From positions 2,606,102 to 2,670,101 of the forward strand of contig NZ_LN679998.1 in the NCBI RefSeq assembly GCF_000953675.1: a stretch of DNA of 64,000 bases. The letters are read 5' to 3'. The position numbers were made by a program, and so were the translations under genes. Below the pieces are notes generated by a model. The model made no database searches, had not been told where the DNA came from, and was given only the letters and a program-made list of their open reading frames with translations. This DNA comes from Paraclostridium sordellii. GTDB lineage: Bacteria; Bacillota; Clostridia; Peptostreptococcales; Peptostreptococcaceae. Below are positions 44,979 to 51,820 of the stretch, piece by piece. Position 1 is the first letter of the stretch. Every line of letters starts with the position of its first letter.

Positions 44979-45781
44979 TAATTATCAAACCTCCATTTAC
45001 AAAGGCTTTTGTTTATAAATTTTAATATTCTATCTATTATAAATCCTATTAGTGCTGCAAATATCATAAGCCCAATTAAAAGTTCTGTATTCATCATTGT
45101 TTGAGCTTGTACCATAGAGTAACCAAGACCGGCACTCGTTGCTATAAACTCGGCTCAGATTACAGACATCCAACCAGTACTAATCGCAAGCCTTGCTCCT
45201 GTTAATATATCAGGAAGCGCTGCTGGTAGCATTACATTTGTAAATATAGTAAATGGAGATGCTCCCATACTTTTTGCTGCATTGTAGTAATCCTTTGATA
45301 TAGACCTAACTCCTTGGATAGTGTTAAGTATAATTGGAAATACCCCAGCAAATGCGATTAAGAATATTGTTGGTCCATCACCTATACCAAACCATACTAT
45401 TGTAAGAGGTACCCATGCCATTATAGGTACTTGTCTTGCTGAATCTACTAACGGTGAAAATAATTTTTCACAACTACTTGAAAATCCCATTATAAGTCCA
45501 AGTGGTAATCCAAATATAAGTGCATACATAAATCCTTTTAAAACCCTTTGAAGAGTTATAATTACATTTTTCACTATATCAGGATCTGTTATGCATGTAA
45601 TAAATCCTTTAAATACATCCATTGGCATAGGTAGAAGTAGTGAGCTTCCTATTTTATCTGCACTAATTTGCCATATCCCAATTATAATTACAAGTGCTAC
45701 TATCTTGTACAATATATCTAAAAGTTTTGAGTTAATTTTTTTCTTTTTTAATCTTGTATTTGCAGAAACTTTAACTTCCAC
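44978..45781 (-). CDS. saoP: ABC transporter permease with in-frame UGA, selenoprotein (SaoP-like)
   Basis: 267 aa if the TGA at 45155-45157 is selenocysteine (residue 209); SsuC/TauC permeases are 250-275 aa, whereas stopping at the UGA removes the last helices. Six membrane segments are visible, with the EAA-type loop YYNAAKSMGASPFTIFTNVM. Around the UGA: TGWMSVI-U-AEFIATSAGLGYSM; standard permeases read VVAAEFIAA-like text here, so Sec replaces a small residue in a helix lining the path. GTG start at 45781 with GGAGG upstream, overlapping saoB by 34 bases. After the UGA the frame stays open to a stop that overlaps the ATPase ATG. Confidence 0.87.
45117..45137 (-). promoter_or_regulatory. 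SECIS-like hairpin in the permease gene
   Basis: On the minus strand GAGT and CC pair with GG and ACTC around GGTCTT, with a small internal loop, starting 17 bases after the UGA. Weaker than the others but at the right distance. Confidence 0.4.
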
Positions 45782-46542
45782 TTTTTTAAATCCTCCAAAT
45801 CTTTATCTGATATTTTTTCATCTGTATAATTTTTAAGTTCAGCTTTAAAAGTATTTTTATTTTTAAGTTCCTCAATACTTTTGTTATATAATTTTACAAA
45901 TTGATTGTATAACTTACTTTTCTTAAAATTTTTATTAACAACTAAAACATAAGTATCATAATTACTATTTTCAGAAGTTGAAAACTTGCTTCCTTCTAAG
46001 CTTAAAGACTTTATAGTATCTACTACTATTCCATCTACTTTTTTACTTTCAAGAGCATAAGCTAATCCTCCACTTATAAAAGGTACTGGTTTTGCTTCTT
46101 TATAGTATTCTTTTATTAAATCTAGTTGATAATTTCTGTTTTGAGTATATCCTATATTTTTAGGTTTTTCATTTTTTAATAAAAACACATCTGAATTTTG
46201 AACTAAAGGATTAGCTATTTCAAAGTTTTTGTCATATTTAATAAATTTATCTGCAGCTTCTTTACAAATTATAGCCATGTCTACTTGGTCTGAACTCAGA
46301 GCCCATTGCATAGTGCTCGCTCAACAATCATTTATAGAATATGGTTCTATTAAATTTTCTACATCTAAATCTGAAAAATACTTTTGATTTATCATATAGT
46401 TTATTACAAAGCCAGAGGTATCATCTGATACCCCTACCCTTATATGTCCATCTATTTTCTCATCATTTGGATTGAAAAACCATATAAATAAACTTCCGAT
46501 TAATATAGATAATCCAATTAATATTTTTTTACTTTTGTCCAT
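45748..46542 (-). CDS. saoB: ABC substrate-binding protein with Cys-Sec motif, selenoprotein (SaoB-like)
   Basis: 264 aa if the TGA at 46321-46323 is selenocysteine (residue 74). N-terminal membrane anchor (ILIGLSILIGSLFIWFF, about 7-23), then an NMT1/THI5-type binding fold: IRVGVSDDTSGFVINYMI, ending in the ligand region SINDC-U-ASTMQWALSSDQVDMAI. In ordinary binding proteins this is the G-x-x-D/A substrate loop, so a vicinal Cys-Sec pair would sit in the binding cleft, suited to a soft metal. Its ATG overlaps the end of the preceding binding protein by 14 bases; its own stop overlaps the permease start. A SECIS-like hairpin follows the UGA. Confidence 0.87.
46287..46303 (-). promoter_or_regulatory. 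SECIS-like hairpin in the binding-protein gene
   Basis: GG-C-TCTG pairs with CAGACC around AGTT on the minus strand (one bulged C), starting 17 bases after the UGA. Confidence 0.45.
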
Positions 46543-47641
46543 CTATCTCCATTGCCTTTTCCCTCCATTGCTCATAACTCATCCCTTCTGGGAATACCGG
46601 ATTTACTTTTTCTTTTATAAACTTGTCAAAATCATCTGCTCCACAAGATTTTAAAAGTTCATCATTTACAACTTTGTTGTAATCAGGAATTTCTTCAAAA
46701 GATTTATTGTCTTTATACATTTGTAAGTTGTTTTTATATTCATCTCCATCTATTTTCCAAGTAAGTGTTCTACCTTCACCTACAGTCTTTTTGTATATAG
46801 TCATTAAAGCAACTTCTTCATCTACATTGTAATTTTTAGCAAATATTTTAGCTGCTTTAACTGGATGAGTGTATATATACTCTATAGCCTTTGTATGTGC
46901 TAAAACCATTTTTTTAGCTAAGTCTGGATGTTCTTTTACAAAGTTTGTATTTAGTGAGAAAGAACAACAGTTATAATCTTTCCCAGTATTTTTTTCTTTA
47001 AATTGAGTTGTTGATATTATCTTTCCAACACCTTCTTTTTCAGCAAGTGATCCCCACGGGTCACAAGTACTAAATGCTTTTATTTGCCCTGTTTTTAAAG
47101 CTAAGTAAGCATCTTTACTTGAATCCATATTTACAACTTGATACTTAGATGCATCTACTGGAAGTCCTGTTTCTGGACCGTAATCAGTTGTCCATAATAA
47201 ATCATTTTCTGGATCTGATGCTATTTTTTGTCCTATTAATTCTTTTGGATCCTTCACATCTTTTGCTACTACTAAATATTCTGAGCCCCCTGTATGGTTG
47301 TTTGCTGCTACTACTATTGGTGAGCCTTTAGGTATAGCTCCAACTAGCCCCTTTGTTCCAATATAACCTGCATCCATCTGGCCTGCTGCCATAGCTTCTG
47401 GCACCTTACCATTTCCAACAGCCTCTACATTTAATCCTATATCTTTATATATTCCAGCATCTACTGCTACTGGAGCTGCTGTCATGTGGTCACAGTTATA
47501 ATAACCTAATTTTATAGTGTAATCTGAATCTGCTTTTTTAGATGTTTCCTTTTTTTCATCTTTACCACTACACCCAGTTAAAACTAATGTGCTTATTGCA
47601 CCTAATGCAACTAATGATTTAACCTTTTTTGATATTTTCAT
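46529..47641 (-). CDS. ABC transporter substrate-binding lipoprotein (SsuA/NrtA-like)
   Basis: 370 aa. Lipobox LVLTGCSGK with lipid-bearing Cys near residue 24, then a two-lobed binding protein: IKLGYYNCDHMTAAPVAVDAG, AAGQMDAGYIGTKGLVGAI, GQIKAFSTCDPWGSLAE and a C-terminal SCGADDFDKFIKEKV. No in-frame UGA. Several Cys lie at likely cleft positions (YNCDH, STCDP, KDYNCCSF), unusual for this family. GGGAGG is upstream. It precedes the Sec-bearing binding protein, giving the importer two receptors of which only one has Sec. Likely binds a thiophilic ligand. Confidence 0.88.
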   Translation of the reverse strand: MKISKKVKSLVALGAISTLVLTGCSGKDEKKETSKKADSDYTIKLGYYNCDHMTAAPVAVDAGIYKDIGLNVEAVGNGKVPEAMAAGQMDAGYIGTKGLVGAIPKGSPIVVAANNHTGGSEYLVVAKDVKDPKELIGQKIASDPENDLLWTTDYGPETGLPVDASKYQVVNMDSSKDAYLALKTGQIKAFSTCDPWGSLAEKEGVGKIISTTQFKEKNTGKDYNCCSFSLNTNFVKEHPDLAKKMVLAHTKAIEYIYTHPVKAAKIFAKNYNVDEEVALMTIYKKTVGEGRTLTWKIDGDEYKNNLQMYKDNKSFEEIPDYNKVVNDELLKSCGADDFDKFIKEKVNPVFPEGMSYEQWREKAMEIDGQK

Positions 47642-47674
47642 ACTTTCCTCCCAAATAATTATGATTGCAATTTT

Positions 47675-48139
47675 TTAGCAACATGAATTCATGCCTTCTC
47701 CAAATAAATCTATTAACTTATCTTTTTCTAATCGGTAAATTGCATATCCAACATTACCATTTTTAGAACCTGATAATATTAACTCCATTTGTCCTTTATT
47801 ATCTATGTTCTTAAATTCTATTACTACATCTTCTTGCGGTGCAAGTATTGGCTTTGTCATATATACTTTATCCCCATCACTTATAATTCCGACCATTTCA
47901 TTATATCTATTATTTTTTTTATAAACTACTAATAAGTCTTTTTCATTGTCATTATTTATGTCTTCTTCAGTATAAGTAATTATGTTTTCATACTTAGCAT
48001 TTTTTTTAAAATAATCTAAGTATTTTTCATTCACTTTTGGTAAGTCTTTGATTTCTTTTTTCTTTTCAGCGCTGTAAACTCCTATTCCAACTAAAACTAT
48101 AACAACACCTAAAATTATTAATAATTTTTTATGCTTCAT
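47675..48139 (-). CDS. saoC: Secreted small protein ending in Cys-Cys (SaoC-like)
   Basis: 154 aa. N-terminal membrane anchor (LLIILGVVIVLVGIGVYSA, about residues 5-23), then an extracytoplasmic beta-rich domain (EDINNDNEKDLLVVYKKN, GQMELILSGSKNGNVGYAIY) resembling FG-GAP/DUF-type acidic repeats, and the last residues GEGMNSCC before a TAA. A terminal Cys-Cys is rare and would chelate a soft metal or relay it to the partner proteins. I recall 'Cys-Cys-COOH (seleno)protein SaoC' from NCBI protein families; in homologues one Cys can be Sec. The start is the ATG at 48137-48139 (AAAGG upstream), overlapping saoE. Confidence 0.8.
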   Translation of the reverse strand: MKHKKLLIILGVVIVLVGIGVYSAEKKKEIKDLPKVNEKYLDYFKKNAKYENIITYTEEDINNDNEKDLLVVYKKNNRYNEMVGIISDGDKVYMTKPILAPQEDVVIEFKNIDNKGQMELILSGSKNGNVGYAIYRLEKDKLIDLFGEGMNSCC

Positions 48140-49208
48140 TTCCAACAACCTTTCTAATGCTAGGTAATATTGCTTTTAAGAAAAATAAAAATATTATAAA
48201 TGAGCATAAGTACTTCATACTATCTGGAATATTTAACATTATCGTGTTAGCTATATTTATAGATTCCTTTTTAGCTTCTAAATTTATACTGCTAGCTCTA
48301 CCCATTAGTAACTGATTTGTTATATATCCAACTATAAGAGAACAAGTTGTAAGAGTTATAGAATATATTGCTACAGTTCTTTTTCCTATTACCTTATACA
48401 TACTTATAAGCTCTGGTAAATTAGTAGCTGCTCCTGCTATTAAAAAGGTTATTGCAACACCTGGTGATGCTCCACTTGCAACTAAAGCTGCTATAAACGG
48501 TATATGTCCAACTGCACAAACATACATTATACATGCAAGTATAGCTATACTTCCTAGTGAAAGTACCCCTGGATTTCCTAAGTATTTTTGAATTATGCTA
48601 CTTGGAAATACAGTTGTTATAAATCCTGCAACAAGCATACCAAGAACTACATATTTACTAATAGTAAGTGCTAATTCAGAAAAAGACCATTTTAATCCTT
48701 CTATTATCTTTTGAGTAATACTTAAACTTTCTTCTTCTAATTCTATAGCTATTTCTTCATCCTCATCTTGCTTTATGCAAAGTTCAGGTCCCCCTAGCTT
48801 ATTTCCTAAAATTCCAACAATCATAGGTATTGTAAATCCAGAAATTACATATATAATTGTTACATCAGGTCCAAGTAGACCTAGACTTAAAATAACAGCT
48901 ATTGGATTTATAATAGGTGTTGATGTCATAAAGGCAAGTACTGGTCCTAAGTAAGCTCCTGAAAAATACATACTTATCCCTATTGGTATAACTCCGCAAC
49001 TACATATAGGTAATAACATTCCTGAAACTGTACTTTTTAAAAGTGAAGATATTTTGGTGTTTCCTAGAGATCTTTGAAATCTTTGTGGGCTTATTAGATT
49101 ATGTAAAAGTCCTGCAATTATAAAGCTTATGATAAGCCATCCTGAAGCTCCATTTAATATACTTATGGATGAATATAATACATCCTTAAAAAATTCTAAA
49201 ATATACAT
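48129..49208 (-). CDS. saoE: ArsP/DUF318-type efflux permease (SaoE-like)
   Basis: 359 aa, about eight to ten membrane helices. The family motif MLLPICSCGVIPIGISMYF (near residues 64-82) with Cys-Ser-Cys is the thiol site of ArsP, which exports trivalent organoarsenicals, and of related permeases. TPIINPIAVILSLGLLG and a second repeat AGAATNLPELIS follow. It lies between the thioredoxin-like gene and saoC; pairs of this permease with a thioredoxin-like protein are common. It probably exports the metal(loid) after lyase action. Substrate not shown. Confidence 0.88.
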   Translation of the reverse strand: MYILEFFKDVLYSSISILNGASGWLIISFIIAGLLHNLISPQRFQRSLGNTKISSLLKSTVSGMLLPICSCGVIPIGISMYFSGAYLGPVLAFMTSTPIINPIAVILSLGLLGPDVTIIYVISGFTIPMIVGILGNKLGGPELCIKQDEDEEIAIELEEESLSITQKIIEGLKWSFSELALTISKYVVLGMLVAGFITTVFPSSIIQKYLGNPGVLSLGSIAILACIMYVCAVGHIPFIAALVASGASPGVAITFLIAGAATNLPELISMYKVIGKRTVAIYSITLTTCSLIVGYITNQLLMGRASSINLEAKKESINIANTIMLNIPDSMKYLCSFIIFLFFLKAILPSIRKVVGNEA

Positions 49209-49219
49209 TCCTGTCTCCT

Positions 49220-49474
49220 TTAATTATTGATAACTTCTTCAATTGCTCTTTCTATGACATCTTTAGATAATCTATCATATTTTTTTCTTTGATTTATAAT
49301 TAAAGTTCCTTTTGTTATAATTCCATACTTCTTTATATACGAAAAATCTTTTCCCGCTTGATATAACTTAACATCTAACTTATCTTTATACTTTTCCCCT
49401 AATTTTCTTACTAACATTCCATGCTCATCACATGTAGGTCATGTGTTTATAAATTCTACTAATACTTTTGACAT
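49220..49474 (-). CDS. saoT: Thioredoxin-like selenoprotein, U-P-T-C motif (SaoT-like)
   Basis: 84 aa if the TGA at 49439-49441 is selenocysteine (residue 12). The start at 49472-49474 has an excellent AAGGAG site 6 bases upstream. The text SKVLVEFINT-U-PTCDEHGMLV puts the redox motif U-x-x-C exactly where thioredoxin-like proteins have C-x-x-C, after the first beta strand; the rest (KYKDKLDVKLYQAGKDFSYI, cis-Pro replaced near ITKGTLIINQ) completes a small thioredoxin fold. First gene of the operon. It likely keeps the lyase or binding proteins reduced. If the UGA were a stop the remaining 65-aa frame would lack a ribosome-binding site. Confidence 0.88.
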
Positions 49475-49540
49475 AATTCACTCCTTAAATATTTTGACAA
49501 TCTAAATAGTCAATAAACTTCTAAACCATTTAATTAATTA

Positions 49541-49573
49541 TTATAAAATTTAGGTGCTATCATTTTACCTAAA
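49541..49573 (-). promoter_or_regulatory. Candidate promoter and operator of the organometal operon
   Basis: TTTAGGT (49549-49555) and ACCTAAA (49567-49573) form a 7-bp inverted repeat with an 11-base gap. On the minus strand the next bases contain TATAAT, a -10-like site; the repeat would cover the -35 to -10 gap, as for a repressor. No regulator gene is adjacent. Confidence 0.35.
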
Positions 49574-49692
49574 ATTACCTGTATATTTATTTTATAAAAA
49601 AATACTTTTATACTTTTCCCCGATGATTTTTAATATTTCGATTTTTTCTGATATCCTTCTCAATTATAACCACTATTTGCCAAAAAAGTACA

Positions 49693-49738
49693 ATAGATTA
49701 TATCTATGATAAACTTATCAATCATAGATATAATCTAT
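49693..49738. terminator. Long hairpin after the ion-channel gene
   Basis: An 18-bp perfect inverted repeat, ATAGATTATATCTATGAT and its complement, with a 10-base loop. On the minus strand TTTTTT follows 6 bases later. A terminator of 49810-50781 is most likely. Confidence 0.6.
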
Positions 49739-49809
49739 ATGAAATCTTTTTCATAAACTTTAATAAATCTATCTAATTTTTATATTTTAAAATAATCTAT
49801 CAAACTTCT

Positions 49810-50781
49810 CTACCTATTTATTTTTCTAGCTAATGTAGCTGTCCATATTCCCACCATAGTTACCCCCAAAAACATTTCTATCCCCGATAATAAAATACTA
49901 TATCCAATAGGAGTTATATCTCCATATCCAACAGTAGTAAATGTAACTATACTAAAATGAAATGCTCTAAAAAAGTCATTAATAGATAATCCTAAATATA
50001 CATTTTCATTTACTAACTTAAGTCCAAATATCATATACATTATGGTAAATAAAAATATTATTTCTAGAGATGTAATAAGTGTGTATGTAGGTCGTTCACC
50101 ATAACCACATATTAACCATAAACATATTGATTTTAGTTTCTCTAATCCTCTTAGTTTTTTTCTCTCAGAAATTTTATAAATATAAAAATACTCTCCATAG
50201 TGATTCAATAAATTATTTTGTTGAAATTTGTAAGCTATACTCTTATAAAAAGTAAAATTATCTTCTTCCTCTTCTGTTTTTAATTTATCAAAAAATGTAT
50301 CTTCATCAAATTTTGTTAATAATCTATCGTCAAATTCAAAATCATAAATATTGCATTCAATTAAACTAGCACCTTTAAAATCACAATCTCTAATAATATT
50401 AGATTTTATATCACAGTTTATAAAATTAGATTTTTTCATCTCATTATTTTCAAATATAATCTTATTTAACTCACTATCTTTAATTATTAACTTTTTCATT
50501 TTACAATTAATAAACCTTACATTCTCCATTTTACAGTTTATAAAAATGCTATTTTCTAAATTACAATTGTTAAATTCTATACAATCAAAATTTATCCCAT
50601 CAAATTTTCTTAATTTAAGATTTAAGCTTTTTACTATTTTTAAATCTTTTATCAAATTATATTTAATATGATGTTTTAAACTATTATTACTTATATGTAT
50701 ATAATCTTCATCATTATTGATTGTATTTTCTATATTATTTTTTTTATTTTTTCTTAGCTTATTAAATTCAATATTACTCAT
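49810..50781 (-). CDS. Pentapeptide-repeat protein fused to a K+-channel-like pore
   Basis: 323 aa. The first 180 residues hold a pentapeptide-like repeat (FNNCNLENSIFINCKMENV, FINCKMKKL, FENNEMKKSNFINCDI) that would form a right-handed square helix in the cytoplasm. Two membrane helices follow with a selectivity filter between them, FTTVGYGDITPIGYSIL, containing TVGYGD of K+ channels. The start is the ATG at 50779-50781, preceded by AAGGAG. The repeat domain probably gates the pore or attaches it to a partner; ligand unknown. Confidence 0.85.
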   Translation of the reverse strand: MSNIEFNKLRKNKKNNIENTINNDEDYIHISNNSLKHHIKYNLIKDLKIVKSLNLKLRKFDGINFDCIEFNNCNLENSIFINCKMENVRFINCKMKKLIIKDSELNKIIFENNEMKKSNFINCDIKSNIIRDCDFKGASLIECNIYDFEFDDRLLTKFDEDTFFDKLKTEEEEDNFTFYKSIAYKFQQNNLLNHYGEYFYIYKISERKKLRGLEKLKSICLWLICGYGERPTYTLITSLEIIFLFTIMYMIFGLKLVNENVYLGLSINDFFRAFHFSIVTFTTVGYGDITPIGYSILLSGIEMFLGVTMVGIWTATLARKINR

Positions 50782-50942
50782 AAATATCTCCTTATGATTA
50801 TAAAAATTTTTCAACTTATTAGTTAGTTCTTTTTTTAATCACTTTATCCTTTGATTTTATAAATGCTTGTATAAGTTTTTATCATATTTTTAAATTTCAA
50901 ATAATATACTTATATAAATAAACGTTATTGGAGGATATATTT

Positions 50943-51368
50943 ATGAATACTAAGATAAAAGTTTTAGAGGAAAACCTGCCGAAAAAGTCTTGTGCTTATT
51001 GTAAACATCTTTCTTTAGTTGGTCCAAGTGAAAATTTTACATATGATGTAAAGTGTGTCATTTTAAATGAATCACCTTTAGGTGAAAAACTTTGCGAACA
51101 CTTTGAATCTGAAAGTAATCAAATAACATCTTCAGATTTAGATACTTTATATATTAATTTTTTAGAAAGTTTACATAAGATTGATTATTCAACTTACCTA
51201 GATACTATTCATTGGAAAATATTTAAAGAAAAAGCTTTTTGTCACTTTGACCACGAATGTTCAGTATGCGGTTCTAATAATAATTTAGATGTTTATCATA
51301 TTAATGATAATTTTGGAAGAGAAACCTTCGATGATGTTGATGTGTTATGTATTAATTGTTTAAAATAA
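50943..51368 (+). CDS. Cys-rich protein with HNH-like zinc-ribbon C-terminus
   Basis: 141 aa. GGAGG is 8 bases before the ATG at 50943. N-terminal CAYCKHLSLVGPSE with a later KCVIL and KLCEHFES suggest four Cys binding a metal. The C-terminus, CSVCGSNNNLDVYHINDNFG then VLCINCLK, is the treble-clef of HNH nucleases (C-x2-C ... H ... C-x2-C) but lacks the final His-rich catalytic part. Probably a degenerate HNH or zinc-binding protein rather than a nuclease. It is followed by a 42-bp palindrome and a DUF1540 gene. Confidence 0.65.
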   Translation: MNTKIKVLEENLPKKSCAYCKHLSLVGPSENFTYDVKCVILNESPLGEKLCEHFESESNQITSSDLDTLYINFLESLHKIDYSTYLDTIHWKIFKEKAFCHFDHECSVCGSNNNLDVYHINDNFGRETFDDVDVLCINCLK

Positions 51369-51407
51369 GTAAATTTAATATATCACTAATATTTTTTATA
51401 AATAAAC

Positions 51408-51449
51408 AAATAATAAGTTCGTAGTCATATGACTACGAACTTATTATTT
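51408..51449. repeat. Perfect 42-base palindrome upstream of the DUF1540 gene
   Basis: The sequence is its own reverse complement over 42 bases, centred on CATATG (51426-51431), with the core GTTCGTAGTC on the left. It lies between the HNH-like gene and the ribosome-binding site of the DUF1540 gene. It could be a terminator hairpin of the first gene or a protein-binding operator of the second. Confidence 0.8.
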
Positions 51450-51465
51450 TAGGAGGTATTTAAAC

Positions 51466-51771
51466 ATGTCAAATCCAATAAGTTGTTCAGCAACAAGTTG
51501 TACTTATAACAATTCTGGTGGATGTTTTGCTTCAGGTATACAAGTAACAGGAACTAGAGCTACTACTACTTGTGAAACAAACTGTGATACTTATCAAGAC
51601 AGAGATTCTAGTTCATTTACAAATAGTGTTCAAGAAAATGATTGTGCTAGAATAAACTCGATATTATGTGAGGCTAAAAACTGTAAATATAACGATAGCG
51701 GAGCTTGTAAAGCTGAAGCCGTTAAAATAAATATGGATGATGCATCTTGCGAAACATTTATATCTAGATAG
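51466..51771 (+). CDS. DUF1540 domain protein (two domains)
   Basis: 101 aa, small acidic protein with two Cys-rich DUF1540 domains: SCSATSCTYNNSGGCFASG ... TTCETNCD and LCEAKNCKYNDSGACKAEA ... SCETF. Each has the C-x4-C-x6-C-style spacing of the family, thought to bind a metal. AGGAGG is 9 bases before the ATG. Such proteins are frequent in sporulating Firmicutes; function not known. The perfect palindrome just upstream may control it. Confidence 0.88.
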   Translation: MSNPISCSATSCTYNNSGGCFASGIQVTGTRATTTCETNCDTYQDRDSSSFTNSVQENDCARINSILCEAKNCKYNDSGACKAEAVKINMDDASCETFISR

Positions 51772-51780
51772 TTTATAAAT

Positions 51781-51818
51781 AAAAAAGATTGTATTGATTT
51801 ATCAATACAATCTTTTTT
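51781..51818. terminator. Bidirectional terminator between DUF1540 and buk
   Basis: A near-perfect palindrome, AAAAAAGATTGTATTGAT and its complement with TT between, lies between convergent genes and serves both. Confidence 0.9.
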
Positions 51819-51820
51819 AT

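Larger units (their letters stand above)
49475..49809. other. Intergenic region upstream of the organometal operon
   Basis: 335 bases. It holds a TTTAGGT/ACCTAAA inverted repeat with a nearby TATAAT (49545-49573 region), a long inverted repeat at 49693-49738 and an A/T-rich remainder with no gene. Confidence 0.55.

Noticed and set aside
45155-45157. Pyrrolysine or stop-codon reassignment to explain UGA
   Set aside because: Pyrrolysine uses UAG. General UGA reassignment is unlikely since other genes here, such as the standard ones, show no in-frame UGA.
43587-49474. Four genes of the organometal operon as frameshifted or nonsense-mutated pseudogenes
   Set aside because: Each has exactly one UGA (no UAA or UAG), in the same frame, at a redox or ligand position beside a Cys or in a U-x-x-C motif, with intact family text on both sides and coupled gene overlaps. 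The grd genes show that this organism uses Sec.
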